DNA of 48,607 bases from an uncultured Lachnospiraceae bacterium (GCA_902793845.1 CADBFE010000036.1:1-48607); one strand, 5' to 3'; positions 24,858 to 33,756 are shown, counted from the first letter of the stretch. A program made the numbers and translations. The notes: a model not told the origin generated them from the letters alone.

Positions 24858-27077
24858 TTATACAGTGAGTATTTCCAGGAGTCTGATCCTTTTTCCAAAT
24901 CCGGATTCCTTTACTGTGTTTATCAGGATTTTATACGCCCCGGTGATTATACCGACCTCTTCCTCCCCGGGCATTGCATCGTTATATATGTACGCTTCAT
25001 ATATCCCGATAAATCCAAGGGCATCGGCAGGTACTCTGCCGGCTATTCTCTCTGAATATTCCTCCAGGGTCTCCCCGGGACTTATCTCAAATCCAAGGAT
25101 TTTTATGATGTGCATATTTTTTCTGTACATTGTGACAAATTTATCTTTGTCACTCATATTCATATATTTAATCTTCTTAATCAGTATGATCAGTCCGGCC
25201 AGGGTACATGCTGTTCCAATGGCAGAGACAGCAAAAATAAGAACAGCTTTCCAATGGAACGGACTGTTTTCTTTCCCATCCTCCCGGTTCATCTCGGGAA
25301 TATAAATATCAGGTTCCGATACTGATTCTCCCTGATAATCTGTTTCGGCTTCGGCATCATCTGTCTCCAGAGTAGTTTTCCATCGCTGGGTTATCTTATA
25401 TCCGGGTGTCGGTTCAAACGGGATCCAGCCAAAGCCTTCCATATAACATTCCGGCCATGCATGGGCTCTGTCCGCCGGAACAGATACAGTATTATATTTA
25501 TCGGACTTAACCCTGAACCCCTGGACGAATCTGGCAGGGATACCCTCTGCCCTTGCGAGGAGTACAAATGCAGTGGCATAGTGGGTGCAGTATCCTGTCT
25601 GTGTTTCAAATATCAGATAATCAAGATACTCTGACGGTGTATCCACATCCCCCGGCATTTCGCCCGGAGTTTTTGAGTATGTCATTGAAGAAAGAAGGGC
25701 CTCGATTCTCCTTAACTTTTCAATATCACTGTCTGCGCCCTCAAGGAGTTCGTCAAGATATGCGTTCATTTCCGGTGAGATTTCAGTCTCTGGCAGATAT
25801 ATTTCACGCATCTTTTCCCTGTACTTAAGATATGCATCATATGAATACATGGGCGAATCCGAAAGTCTGTTATTTATGAGTATTTCATCCCATATATATC
25901 TGTCATCTTCACAACGTTTTGCCATCAGTTCTTCAAATACCGGGCTGTCGCTGTTTATGTAATAATAATTCACATCGTACGAATCATCATATACAAGCAT
26001 CCTGTCAAACAATAAATCACCGCCGGATTCATAAACATTTATATCAGTATATGCAGGTGTGACCCCCGTAGTCTTGCACGGTGCAAATACGTGGGAAGAC
26101 TCCATATCCTTTATGTTTACCGTGATAAAGCCGCTCCTGTAATAATCATAATAAACAGCATCTTCTGCCAGAGCCACACTATATTGCAGTTCCAATATAT
26201 CCATGACAGAATCATATCCCGTCTCTGTATATGACTTTATCCACTCCGTTCCCGTATATGTATCAAATGTCTTTCCGCCCAGATAAAGACGCAACGGTGC
26301 ATTGGCTCCAAAAGAGATATCCATCACTGTTTTGTCACTGCTTTTTATATCACCGTCAAATCCTGTATCCTCTGCAAATCCTATGAAAGCATCACCGTAA
26401 TCAGTCTGTTTTCCTCTTGATAAATATCTCTCCAGTTTATCAATGTTCTCTTTTGCAAATTCCGCAATACGCATCACAAAGGCCCAGTCATACGGCTTAT
26501 CTGATACAGGCATGATAAAGATAACGCCTGTCAGAATTATGATAAACGGAGATATAAATACAAGATGACACTTATGCTCTGTGCCACCTTGTTTCTTCCA
26601 GTGAAGCTGTATCTCATCTGCGAGCACAACAAATGCAAAGCCAAACGAAAAAGCACATATTGTCTTTAACGGAGCATATCCCCTGAACATCGAAACCAGT
26701 AGGGATGCCAGGCCGGATATGGCCAGGATAATCCTGCCCGGTTCGGTAATGCAGATGAGTTTGCCGGCTATAAATGATATAGTGGCCACTGAAGCTATCA
26801 TGAGCATCCCGGTAATGTCAATAATATATTTGTCATAGATAGTATCCGGCATCAGAAAATATCCTGCTGCCAGTATGGCCAGGATCGTACCTCCCGCGAT
26901 AATCTTTCCGTCAGTCTTAAGATGAATGACGATCACACCTGCAATGGATATAAAAAGTGCGATAATACCTGCCGCCAAAAGTGGCATGGTGAAATCTCCA
27001 TAAACGGCAAACCACAGGACAGACACAAGTGTAAGCGGTATGAGGTATAGGCTGTCATAAATCATCTTTATCATCAC
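24858..27077 (-). CDS. Transglutaminase-domain membrane protein (TgpA-like)
   Basis: 739 residues. The first about 200 residues form six or more membrane helices, then an extracytoplasmic region with the transglutaminase-like core: Cys in TGYCTHYATAFVLLARAEGIPARFV, His in RAHAWPECYMEGFGW, and a following FEPTPGY, where the usual acidic residue is Glu rather than Asp. A further membrane helix lies near 600-625 and a cytosolic tail ends the protein (DUF4129-like region). In this family it forms a three-gene unit with DUF58 and MoxR. The enzyme substrate is unknown; a role in processing or cross-linking surface proteins is inference. It overlaps the DUF58 gene by 4 nt. Confidence 0.88.
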   Translation of the reverse strand: MMIKMIYDSLYLIPLTLVSVLWFAVYGDFTMPLLAAGIIALFISIAGVIVIHLKTDGKIIAGGTILAILAAGYFLMPDTIYDKYIIDITGMLMIASVATISFIAGKLICITEPGRIILAISGLASLLVSMFRGYAPLKTICAFSFGFAFVVLADEIQLHWKKQGGTEHKCHLVFISPFIIILTGVIFIMPVSDKPYDWAFVMRIAEFAKENIDKLERYLSRGKQTDYGDAFIGFAEDTGFDGDIKSSDKTVMDISFGANAPLRLYLGGKTFDTYTGTEWIKSYTETGYDSVMDILELQYSVALAEDAVYYDYYRSGFITVNIKDMESSHVFAPCKTTGVTPAYTDINVYESGGDLLFDRMLVYDDSYDVNYYYINSDSPVFEELMAKRCEDDRYIWDEILINNRLSDSPMYSYDAYLKYREKMREIYLPETEISPEMNAYLDELLEGADSDIEKLRRIEALLSSMTYSKTPGEMPGDVDTPSEYLDYLIFETQTGYCTHYATAFVLLARAEGIPARFVQGFRVKSDKYNTVSVPADRAHAWPECYMEGFGWIPFEPTPGYKITQRWKTTLETDDAEAETDYQGESVSEPDIYIPEMNREDGKENSPFHWKAVLIFAVSAIGTACTLAGLIILIKKIKYMNMSDKDKFVTMYRKNMHIIKILGFEISPGETLEEYSERIAGRVPADALGFIGIYEAYIYNDAMPGEEEVGIITGAYKILINTVKESGFGKRIRLLEILTV

Positions 27078-28237
27078 AGCGCCTCCTTAAGATCTGCTTC
27101 GGGATCTATAGCATACAGCCTGGTCCTTGGCAGGATACCGGGAGCAGATATTTCACTTGCACCTTCTCCGACCAGATATACCGCCACGGATATACTGCTT
27201 CTGTTTAGGAGTTTCATCAGATTCCATGCCTCCGGACCTGCTTCATGCAGTACCAGGATCACCATTTTGCTGTCCCAGATGCTGCTGATCTCAGAGAGAG
27301 ATACAAACATTTCATCCTGCTTTTCCTTCTCACCGAATCTGTAGGATGAAATTGATCTATAAAGGTAATTAAAACCGTCGGTATCCCTGACTGATACAGA
27401 TGCGATATTTTCCGAGTATGTATAGACATTTACAGGCGTATTATTATTCATGTAATACATTGCAAGAGCAATCACCGTCTCGCATATCTTATTTTCCATC
27501 GGGAGATAAATAGGCGGATCATCGGAATATCTCACCGGATCCATTACGATACCTATACCGTTTTTATCCTCACCTGTCAGTGTACGGACAAAGAGTTTTC
27601 CCTTTCCGGCACTGGCTTTCCAGTGGATCATGCGGGCGTCGTCTCCCGGCACATATTCCCTGACAACAGGATCCGGATTACACGGATTACTCTTTGAATC
27701 CACCGATGACGATTCATTTTCATCGACTGCATTTATACTGTCAGGTACTACAATCTTGGGTAATACAGTGACTCTGAACGGCTCTTTATTTTTATAGGTC
27801 ATTTTGAAAATATTAAAAAAGTCACGGATAATGACCTCTTTTACACCAACCTCATATTCTCCCCTGTATTTGCACATGAGAGTCGTACGCTTCTTAATAC
27901 CTGTCCGGGGCAAAAGCTCGTATTCTTCTTTATCATCAACACCTCTTATCTCCGAGAACGGGCTGTAAAACAAAATCCTTATGCTTGCGAAAGGAAACCT
28001 GTCTTCATTCTGAAGAGTAATATAAAAATCAGACGTCTGGCCTGCAACCACATGTCTGTTGTCCATCTTCTGGAATATCTTGAATCTTAAAAAGACAAGG
28101 AGAAGGTACAAAAAAGAAATAACGGGTACAAGAGTGACCGCCGTAAAGAAACCGTAGCTCACACTTCCGCCGTAAAAAGAAATCCCGATGAGGGACAGAA
28201 TCCATAATATTATTAATATGATCCTGTTTCTGAGCAT
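27074..28237 (-). CDS. DUF58-domain protein
   Basis: 387 residues. Two short membrane helices at the N terminus (about 5-45), a beta-rich domain, then the DUF58 core with the diagnostic YVPGDDARMIHWKASA segment and LFVRTL. DUF58 proteins have a von Willebrand-A-like fold and occur with MoxR ATPases. Its stop overlaps the transglutaminase start (ATGA-type), and it begins 3 nt after the MoxR stop. The three proteins are expected to act together at the membrane, with MoxR as the chaperone-like motor. Confidence 0.9.
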   Translation of the reverse strand: MLRNRIILIILWILSLIGISFYGGSVSYGFFTAVTLVPVISFLYLLLVFLRFKIFQKMDNRHVVAGQTSDFYITLQNEDRFPFASIRILFYSPFSEIRGVDDKEEYELLPRTGIKKRTTLMCKYRGEYEVGVKEVIIRDFFNIFKMTYKNKEPFRVTVLPKIVVPDSINAVDENESSSVDSKSNPCNPDPVVREYVPGDDARMIHWKASAGKGKLFVRTLTGEDKNGIGIVMDPVRYSDDPPIYLPMENKICETVIALAMYYMNNNTPVNVYTYSENIASVSVRDTDGFNYLYRSISSYRFGEKEKQDEMFVSLSEISSIWDSKMVILVLHEAGPEAWNLMKLLNRSSISVAVYLVGEGASEISAPGILPRTRLYAIDPEADLKEAL

Positions 28238-28240
28238 TTA

Positions 28241-29176
28241 TTATGCCTCCATGGGAACCTTTACTTTTAAGACAAGGGATCTGATGATCGTATCGATGTT
28301 GTCTTTTCTGATCCTGGCCTCAGGAGTCAAGGTCAGCCTGTGATGAAGAGTATTTACCGCTACCTCCTTTATATCATCGGGCTTTACAAAATCCCTGCCC
28401 TCCATATATGCTCGGGCCTGGGCAGCTTTTGTCAGGTATAAGAGGGATCTTGTGGATCCACCGAGGACAAAACTCGGCTCTTTTCTCGTCATATCGATGA
28501 TATCTTCCGCATAGGAAATGACATTATTATTTATGGCAATTTTAGAGACATGACTGCGGAGCTCCTCTATCTCCTCTGCGCTGCATACGGGAGCGATATC
28601 CTCCGGATTTTTTCCGTCCAGATAGTTTCTGACCATCCTGATCTCTTCATCCCTGTCCGGATATCCTAAAGAGAGGCGCATCATAAATCTGTCCATCGAC
28701 GCCTCCGGGAGCGGGTATGTACCGATAAATTCAACAGGGTTCTGAGTCGCGATGACCATAAAAGGACTCGGCAGAGTATACCTCTTACCGTCTACTGTCA
28801 CACTTCCCTCTGCCATGGCTTCAAGCAGAGCCGCCTGAGTTTTGGGCGATGTACGATTGATCTCATCTGCGAGGATGATCTGGTGCATGATAGCACCCTC
28901 CCTGTACTCAAGTTCAGATGTTTTCATATTGTAGACAGAAAAGCCTGTCACGTCTCCAGGCAGCGTATCAGGTGTAAACTGTATCCTGCCAAATGACATA
29001 TCAACAGATTTTGCCAGTATCCTGGCCAGAGTAGTCTTGCCTACTCCCGGCACATCCTCAAGGAGTACATGACCTCCTGCAAGCATACATATCAGGAGGT
29101 TACCTATGGTCTCCTCTTTTCCTACAAAGTATTCGCTTATCTGTTTTTTCAGTTTTTGAACTATATCGTCTTTCAT
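28241..29176 (-). CDS. MoxR-family AAA+ ATPase
   Basis: 311 residues from the ATG at 29176, with GGAGG (29188-29192) 11 nt upstream; an upstream TTG is in frame but overlaps the ribosome site. Walker A is GVGKTT in LLEDVPGVGKTTLAR, the MoxR sequence GRIQFTPDTLPGDVTG follows, Walker B is LADEINR, sensor 1 is VIATQNP and the arginine-finger region is LPEASMDRF. MoxR proteins are chaperone-like ATPases that assemble or activate partner proteins containing VWA folds, here DUF58. First gene of the operon. Confidence 0.93.
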   Translation of the reverse strand: MKDDIVQKLKKQISEYFVGKEETIGNLLICMLAGGHVLLEDVPGVGKTTLARILAKSVDMSFGRIQFTPDTLPGDVTGFSVYNMKTSELEYREGAIMHQIILADEINRTSPKTQAALLEAMAEGSVTVDGKRYTLPSPFMVIATQNPVEFIGTYPLPEASMDRFMMRLSLGYPDRDEEIRMVRNYLDGKNPEDIAPVCSAEEIEELRSHVSKIAINNNVISYAEDIIDMTRKEPSFVLGGSTRSLLYLTKAAQARAYMEGRDFVKPDDIKEVAVNTLHHRLTLTPEARIRKDNIDTIIRSLVLKVKVPMEA

Positions 29177-29290
29177 ATATATCAATACCTCCAAAGGCTA
29201 TTTTCCCAAATCAATTTTAGCAAAAAAGTCCGTTAATTCCCAGTATTTCACGTGTACGCAAGTGCTCATAATCATTTTTTCAAATACTGC

Positions 29291-29319
29291 TTGACACATT
29301 ATACTATGTGTCGTATAGT
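29291..29319 (+). promoter_or_regulatory. Promoter of the padR operon with embedded palindromes
   Basis: TTGACA (29291-29296), 17-nt spacer, TATAGT (29314-29319). Inside it GACACAT-N6-ATGTGTC (29293-29312) is a perfect palindrome, and TACTAT-N7-ATAGTA (29302-29320) is a second one. PadR repressors bind ATGT/ACAT-type palindromes overlapping their own promoters, so autoregulation is likely. Confidence 0.85.
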
Positions 29320-29343
29320 ATTATGCAAAAGGAGGTATCTCAT

Positions 29344-29661
29344 ATGGAAAATCAAATGAAGCGCGGACTGCTGGATGTATGTGTGCTGGCCGCCATCAAA
29401 GACGAAGATTCCTATGGATACAGAATAGTAAAGGATCTGAGTCCCTATGTGGAGATATCGGAATCTACCCTGTATCCTATCCTGAGACGGCTCGAAACAG
29501 GACAGATGCTCACGGTTCACACGGCTGAGCACAACGGGCGACTGCGAAAGTATTATCACATCACCGACTCCGGCCATGAGAGATTAAAGCAGTTTGAAGA
29601 TGACTGGAAAGAGCTGAATCATATTTACGAATTTGTCACAAGGGAGGAACGCCATGAGTAA
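29344..29661 (+). CDS. PadR-family transcriptional regulator
   Basis: 105 residues from the ATG at 29344, with an AGGAGG-like site (29330-29335); the longer frame from 29308 runs through the promoter. PadR-like N terminus (RGLLDVCVLAAI, SYGYRIVKDL), winged helix with STLYPILRRLE and the wing RLRKYYHITDSG, and a short C-terminal helix. It is a small PadR-s1 type protein that typically controls a downstream membrane protein with a HAAS domain, which is present here. The ligand is unknown. Confidence 0.92.
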   Translation: MENQMKRGLLDVCVLAAIKDEDSYGYRIVKDLSPYVEISESTLYPILRRLETGQMLTVHTAEHNGRLRKYYHITDSGHERLKQFEDDWKELNHIYEFVTREERHE

Positions 29662-30232
29662 GGCAGAATTTTTAACAAAATTAAGAGAGAGTCTAAACGG
29701 TCTCGCACCGGCTGACATAAATACGTCTATGGAATTTTACAGCGAGATCATCGACGACAGGATGGAGGAAGGTCTCTCTGAGGAGGATGCTGTAGCATGC
29801 CTTGGAAGCATCGATGATATAAGGGACAAGGTCCTTGAAGCTGTACCAATAACGAAAATCGTTAAAGAAAAGATCAAACCCAAGAAACCCATGGGTGCCC
29901 TGGCAGTCATCCTGCTCATAATCGGATTTCCACTTTGGTTTCCACTTGTCATTGCCGGATCAGCAGTAACATTTACCATTTACCTCGTATTCTGGATTTT
30001 GATCCTTTGTCTCATTGCAGTAAATTTCTCCGCACTGATATGTGGCGGTGCCCTGATTGTACAGGCATTTGTGCACGCATCAACTATTGCCGGCGGAATG
30101 TTCCTCTTTGGAATCGGACTGGCATCGTTTGGCGCGGCGATACTGCTCTTCCACGCATTTAAGGGACTGGCAAAACTTTTGATTGGTGGCAGCAAATTAT
30201 TCCTGCTGGGCCTTAAGAAACTGTTTATATAA
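29654..30232 (+). CDS. DUF1700 (HAAS) membrane protein
   Basis: 192 residues from the ATG at 29654 (GGGAGG site), overlapping the padR stop by 8 nt. The N-terminal HAAS helical domain (SKAEFLTKLRESLNGL, then EDAVACLGSIDDIRDKV) is followed by about four membrane segments. In the standard PadR-DUF1700-DUF4097 arrangement, the HAAS domain is thought to connect the membrane protein to the PadR regulator. Function is otherwise unknown. Confidence 0.88.
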   Translation: MSKAEFLTKLRESLNGLAPADINTSMEFYSEIIDDRMEEGLSEEDAVACLGSIDDIRDKVLEAVPITKIVKEKIKPKKPMGALAVILLIIGFPLWFPLVIAGSAVTFTIYLVFWILILCLIAVNFSALICGGALIVQAFVHASTIAGGMFLFGIGLASFGAAILLFHAFKGLAKLLIGGSKLFLLGLKKLFI

Positions 30233-30247
30233 AAGGAGGAAACAGAA

Positions 30248-31090
30248 ATGGCAAAGAAAGCATCTGTTTATATTGCACTCGGTTTAATAATCATCGGACT
30301 CGGTATTGCCTTTACAGGCATGAGTATGAAATCGTTTAGTTTTGATAGTATTTCTTCCGAGCCGCCTTATGAAGAAAAGACTTATGATGTCACAGAGGAT
30401 TTTGACAACATAGACCTTTCAGTCGGTTCCGCCGATATAGAAATACTTCTCTCTGATGACGATGATACCCACTTTATCTGCTACGAAAACGCTAATAAAA
30501 CCCACGACGTAACTGTTGAAGGGGACACATTAATAATCAAAGAGAAACAATTAAAGAAACTCCAGATTGGCTTTTATTTTGGAAACGAAAACAAGTCCAA
30601 ACTGTATCTGCCCAAAGATGAATATGACGAATTCATCATTAAAGTCGGCAGCGGCGCTCTTGCCTTTGACAGCTTCTCATTTGCCTCGGTAAATGCCGAG
30701 GTCGGAAGCGGCGATATCACCATCAGGAACTGTGATGTGTCAGGTGATGCCGTTTTCGATACAGGTTCAGGAAAAGTTATTATCGAAAACTTTACATGTG
30801 ATAACGGATCATTCAAAGCCGGCAGCGGTGATTATGAGCTGACAAATGTGATCTGCTCAGGCGATCTTGATCTGGAAGTCTCAAGCGGAGATGTGGAAAT
30901 GGATAAATGCGATGCAGACAATATGTCTATTTCCGCAAGCAGCGGTACAATAGAAGGAACCGTTCTATCCAAATTCGATTACGAAATCTCTGTATCCAGC
31001 GGTGATACCAAGGTACCTGATAACGGAAATGACGGCACCTGCAAGATACAGGTCGGAAGCGGCGATGTCAGGATAGAACTTGCAAAGTAA
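30248..31090 (+). CDS. DUF4097 beta-solenoid protein
   Basis: 280 residues with an N-terminal membrane helix (about 8-25) and a repeated pattern of about 20-30 residues containing (V/A/T)(G/S)SG(D/K/A), at least nine times from VGSADIEI to VGSGDVRI. This predicts an extracytoplasmic right-handed beta-solenoid typical of DUF4097 (putative adhesin). Strong GGAGGAAA ribosome site. Last gene of the padR operon, closed by a strong terminator. Envelope-stress or surface function is inferred from family. Confidence 0.88.
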   Translation: MAKKASVYIALGLIIIGLGIAFTGMSMKSFSFDSISSEPPYEEKTYDVTEDFDNIDLSVGSADIEILLSDDDDTHFICYENANKTHDVTVEGDTLIIKEKQLKKLQIGFYFGNENKSKLYLPKDEYDEFIIKVGSGALAFDSFSFASVNAEVGSGDITIRNCDVSGDAVFDTGSGKVIIENFTCDNGSFKAGSGDYELTNVICSGDLDLEVSSGDVEMDKCDADNMSISASSGTIEGTVLSKFDYEISVSSGDTKVPDNGNDGTCKIQVGSGDVRIELAK

Positions 31091-31121
31091 TGACAAAATT
31101 ATAACCGGTATATAAATGATC

Positions 31122-31147
31122 AGGGGCAGCTGGCGCTGCCCCTTTTT
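31122..31147 (+). terminator. Terminator of the padR operon
   Basis: AGGGGCAGC (31122-31130) and GCTGCCCCT (31135-31143) form a perfect stem with a TGGC loop, followed by TTTTT. It lies 32 nt after the DUF4097 stop, between convergent genes. Confidence 0.95.
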
Positions 31148-31149
31148 AA

Positions 31150-31647
31150 TTACTGTCTGTCAAAATATGCTTTTCCGTCACCCGGATTAAAGTATGTCCT
31201 GATATATCCGTCTGTTGAGAGGACTACAAATTCATTGGTCGACTCTAAGTAGTAGACTCCGTCTCCGTCCTCTGCTTCTGTTTTATAAAGTGCATCGGGA
31301 TTATTAATAACTGCGGAAGCTGCTGCTTCGTATTCCTCCGGTGTTGAGAATCCCATTTCTTTGCCATGCTTTTCAAAGTGCTGGTCAAGGAGATCACTGT
31401 TTCTGAAGCAGTATGTTACCGTCTCCGCTTCATAACTATCTCCCTCAGAACTATCTTCTATGGCATTCTGATCGGATACTTCTTCTGATCCGACCTGATC
31501 GGAATTATCTTCCGCGACAGTTTGATCATCAGGTTTGTAGTCATCGATTGTATCATCTGCGGTTTTAAAATTCGCTACTATCAAAGCCGTAATGATACCA
31601 ACTATAAACACTATTACTTTTATTATTGTCTGATTATTATTTTTCAT
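31150..31647 (-). CDS. Single-helix membrane-anchored protein of unknown function
   Basis: 165 residues: an N-terminal anchor (about 8-26), an acidic low-complexity stretch with repeated DQ/SD residues (about 30-75) and a compact C-terminal domain with YCFRNSDLLDQHFEKHGKEMGF and a final beta-like region ending YFNPGDGKAYFDRQ. No family is recognised with certainty. The last part resembles the small domains secreted Firmicute proteins use to bind other proteins. It lies 5 nt after the CPCC protein gene, so it is probably cotranscribed. Confidence 0.6.
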   Translation of the reverse strand: MKNNNQTIIKVIVFIVGIITALIVANFKTADDTIDDYKPDDQTVAEDNSDQVGSEEVSDQNAIEDSSEGDSYEAETVTYCFRNSDLLDQHFEKHGKEMGFSTPEEYEAAASAVINNPDALYKTEAEDGDGVYYLESTNEFVVLSTDGYIRTYFNPGDGKAYFDRQ

Positions 31648-31652
31648 TTTTA

Positions 31653-31967
31653 TTATTCATCTCCATCGCCGTAGTCGTCATCTTCGATATCATCCGGATC
31701 TTCTTCATCCTCGTCGCCCATTTCTTCATCGATAGGGTCTCTCACTTTATCAATAAACCTCTCCTCACAGGCTCCGAACTCTGCGTAGTTTTCCCTGGCC
31801 TGATTTAATGAGACGTTATTGGCCCCGCCTTCATAATCTTCATCTTCATTCTGCTCTATGTCATTTTCCCAGTAGCAGACAGGGCATATATCATACTCGC
31901 TGTCAGGGCCTACCCGGAAAGTGTAAAAACCGCAACACGGACATTTTGTTTTCTTCTCATTACCCAT
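31653..31967 (-). CDS. CPCC-type cysteine-rich zinc-binding protein
   Basis: 104 residues. The N-terminal domain has C-P-C-C (about 9-12) and C-P-V-C (about 28-31), with YWENDIEQN following, as in the CPCC cysteine-rich family (Pfam Cys_rich_CPCC); the cysteines probably bind zinc. The last 25 residues are almost entirely Asp/Glu. The start overlaps the end of the CmpB-like gene by 8 nt. Function unknown; small CPCC proteins often sit near toxin-immunity-like genes, but no toxin is visible here. Confidence 0.75.
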   Translation of the reverse strand: MGNEKKTKCPCCGFYTFRVGPDSEYDICPVCYWENDIEQNEDEDYEGGANNVSLNQARENYAEFGACEERFIDKVRDPIDEEMGDEDEEDPDDIEDDDYGDGDE

Positions 31968-32469
31968 AAAATGACACCTCCCAAATCACGCAAAATATAA
32001 ACAACACTGCTACCGTCATTGATGCTCTCATTTTATATTCCGACTCAAACAATTTGTCTGTCACCGGCTTTATTAGTTTCATGACCATCAGGGCCATCAA
32101 TCCAAACATACAACTGCTGACTGCAGAGATTCTGTTTTGAAAAGATAACGGCCAGTCCTCGTAAGTCCACAGTATCATATTAAATTTGTATTCCAAAATA
32201 TATGATGATGCAAGTTCAAGAGCCGTCGTAAACATAGTACTGCCCACAAAAATACCGACGGGATTGCGTACTTTTCTGAATATCACAAGGAGCATCAGCA
32301 TTCCAAATCCGTAAATCGGACACATGGGAAGATGGAGAATACCTCTGTCATAATATATGTTATACAAAATGCGTACACAGGCTATTTCATACATCCACCC
32401 AATCATTGATGCAGCCATGAACATGAACATGTATTTTGTTAAGAAAACTGTAATCTGCTCTCTCTTCAT
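31960..32469 (-). CDS. CmpB-like putative ABC transporter permease (PF06541 type)
   Basis: 169 residues with four to five hydrophobic segments. The N-terminal GWMYEIACVRI and the LHLPMCPIYGFGMLMLL segment match the ABC_trans_CmpB membrane family. Despite the name no ABC partner is present, and transport is not established for the family. A TATAAT box lies only 9 nt before the ATG and no Shine-Dalgarno sequence is visible, so the message may be leaderless. Confidence 0.75.
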   Translation of the reverse strand: MKREQITVFLTKYMFMFMAASMIGWMYEIACVRILYNIYYDRGILHLPMCPIYGFGMLMLLVIFRKVRNPVGIFVGSTMFTTALELASSYILEYKFNMILWTYEDWPLSFQNRISAVSSCMFGLMALMVMKLIKPVTDKLFESEYKMRASMTVAVLFIFCVIWEVSFYG

Positions 32470-32478
32470 TTCATAATA

Positions 32479-32484
32479 ATTATA
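32479..32484 (-). promoter_or_regulatory. -10 box close to the CmpB-like start codon
   Basis: Minus strand TATAAT at 32484-32479, 9 nt before the ATG at 32469. The expected -35 area (about 32502-32507) falls inside the hairpin at 32495-32535 and does not match consensus. Confidence 0.45.
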
Positions 32485-32494
32485 CTACAAATGC

Positions 32495-32535
32495 AAAAGC
32501 ACTTTCCGAAATGTTTATATCCCGGAAAGTCTTTT
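32495..32535. repeat. Imperfect inverted repeat upstream of the CmpB-like gene
   Basis: AAAAG-(C)-ACTTTCCG (32495-32508) pairs with CGGAAAGT-CTTTT (32523-32535) with one bulged base and a 14-nt loop. It may be an operator overlapping the -35 region or a weak bidirectional terminator. Confidence 0.4.
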
Positions 32536-32550
32536 AGCGCCCCGGAATAT

Positions 32551-32579
32551 AAAAAACGCGATGTATTTTAACATCGCGT
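32551..32579 (-). terminator. Terminator of the membrane GGDEF gene
   Basis: Perfect stem ACGCGATGT (32556-32564) / ACATCGCGT (32571-32579), 6-nt loop, followed on the minus strand by TTTTT. It lies 7 nt after the stop codon. Confidence 0.95.
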
Positions 32580-32586
32580 CATTTCT

Positions 32587-33669
32587 CTATACTGCATCCT
32601 CATATATCAGGATATTCTTGCCATGCTGTTTGCCGTAGTACATTCGCTCATCGGCTTTCTTTATTATCTCATCAGGCTCTTTGAATATATCTGCATTTTC
32701 CGCCAGACCGATTGTGATGGTGGCATCCACTCGTCTGTTAAAGAATATTGTCGGGTTTGACTCAATGCATTTTCGCAGATATTCCATCTTTTCCCTGGCC
32801 ACGGCCAGATCGTAATCCTTCATCAGGATGATGATCTCCTCGCCGCCCCATCTGCATATATCACACCCGTGCATTTCCTTTTTTATGATCCATGTGATAT
32901 GTCGCAGGACCTCGTCGCCACAGTCATGACCGTATGAATCGTTTATACGCTTGAAATTGTCTATATCACAGAATGATACACAGAAATGGGTAGGTGTATC
33001 ACTTTTCATCAGGGACTCAACCACCGGCAGAAATCCCCTTCGGTTTAAGAGACTGGTTAAGGCATCTTCCTTGGCATCGGCAGAGAGCTTCTGATTCTTT
33101 TCCTCCAGGCTGACCATCTGGTATTCACTTGAGTAGATATAGATGACACTGTAAAAAATTACAGAAAAGATCATTACAAACGATGAAAAGATCATCAGGA
33201 TCTTTTGTATGATACCAGACACCTCAAATATAGGCTTCACATCGGCAAGTCTCACATATAAAGTCACATACATGACATAGTTTGTCAGCAGGAGAAATAC
33301 AATGATCCATCTCTGTTTTCCCTTAAACAGAAAGCATCCGAAATAAATAATGATGGGAACAATGGCACAGAGAAAACAAACCGATCCGCACTTCCATCCG
33401 ATATAGTGGCATGACGCAATGACATAAACCGCCACCTCCAGGATCAGGCTGATATATACCGGCATGATGTGTCCAAATCTGCTGAGCACAATGCAAAACA
33501 GATAAACAATCACACTCATTATATTGATCTGAACAAGCGGTGTGACCTTTTCAAAATACATTAATGCCAACAGCGTCAGATGCACCAGACACATAATCAC
33601 GATGGTGAACATGAAACTGTTGTGGACAAGAAAATGCATTGTTTTGTCAATAATATTTTTGTCCTTCAA
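32587..33669 (-). CDS. Membrane-bound diguanylate cyclase (GGEEI)
   Basis: 360 residues starting at TTG 33669, with AAGGGG about 10 nt upstream; the next in-frame ATG (33639) has no ribosome site. Six membrane helices occupy about residues 15-185 as an integral sensor, then a short coiled coil and the GGDEF domain. The active site reads RWGGEEIIIL, a GGEEF-like form compatible with activity, with DIDNFKRINDSYGHDCGD substrate region. There is no RxxD inhibitory site at the usual position. It would make cyclic di-GMP in response to an unknown membrane signal. Monocistronic, with a strong terminator. Confidence 0.88.
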   Translation of the reverse strand: MKDKNIIDKTMHFLVHNSFMFTIVIMCLVHLTLLALMYFEKVTPLVQINIMSVIVYLFCIVLSRFGHIMPVYISLILEVAVYVIASCHYIGWKCGSVCFLCAIVPIIIYFGCFLFKGKQRWIIVFLLLTNYVMYVTLYVRLADVKPIFEVSGIIQKILMIFSSFVMIFSVIFYSVIYIYSSEYQMVSLEEKNQKLSADAKEDALTSLLNRRGFLPVVESLMKSDTPTHFCVSFCDIDNFKRINDSYGHDCGDEVLRHITWIIKKEMHGCDICRWGGEEIIILMKDYDLAVAREKMEYLRKCIESNPTIFFNRRVDATITIGLAENADIFKEPDEIIKKADERMYYGKQHGKNILIYEDAV

Positions 33670-33756
33670 TGATACGATACCCCTTCAAACTTTTATTACC
33701 AAAATCCCAAGGTATATTACCCAAGGAAAATATTTCACTCATTATATCACTTTTGA

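Noticed and set aside
30248..31090. DNA tandem repeat or CRISPR-like array in the DUF4097 gene
   Set aside because: The periodicity is at protein level (SGSGD-type solenoid turns); DNA repeats are neither identical nor evenly spaced.
33690..33727. Direct repeat of CCTTGGG after larE
   Set aside because: Two short copies only, no hairpin; likely chance.
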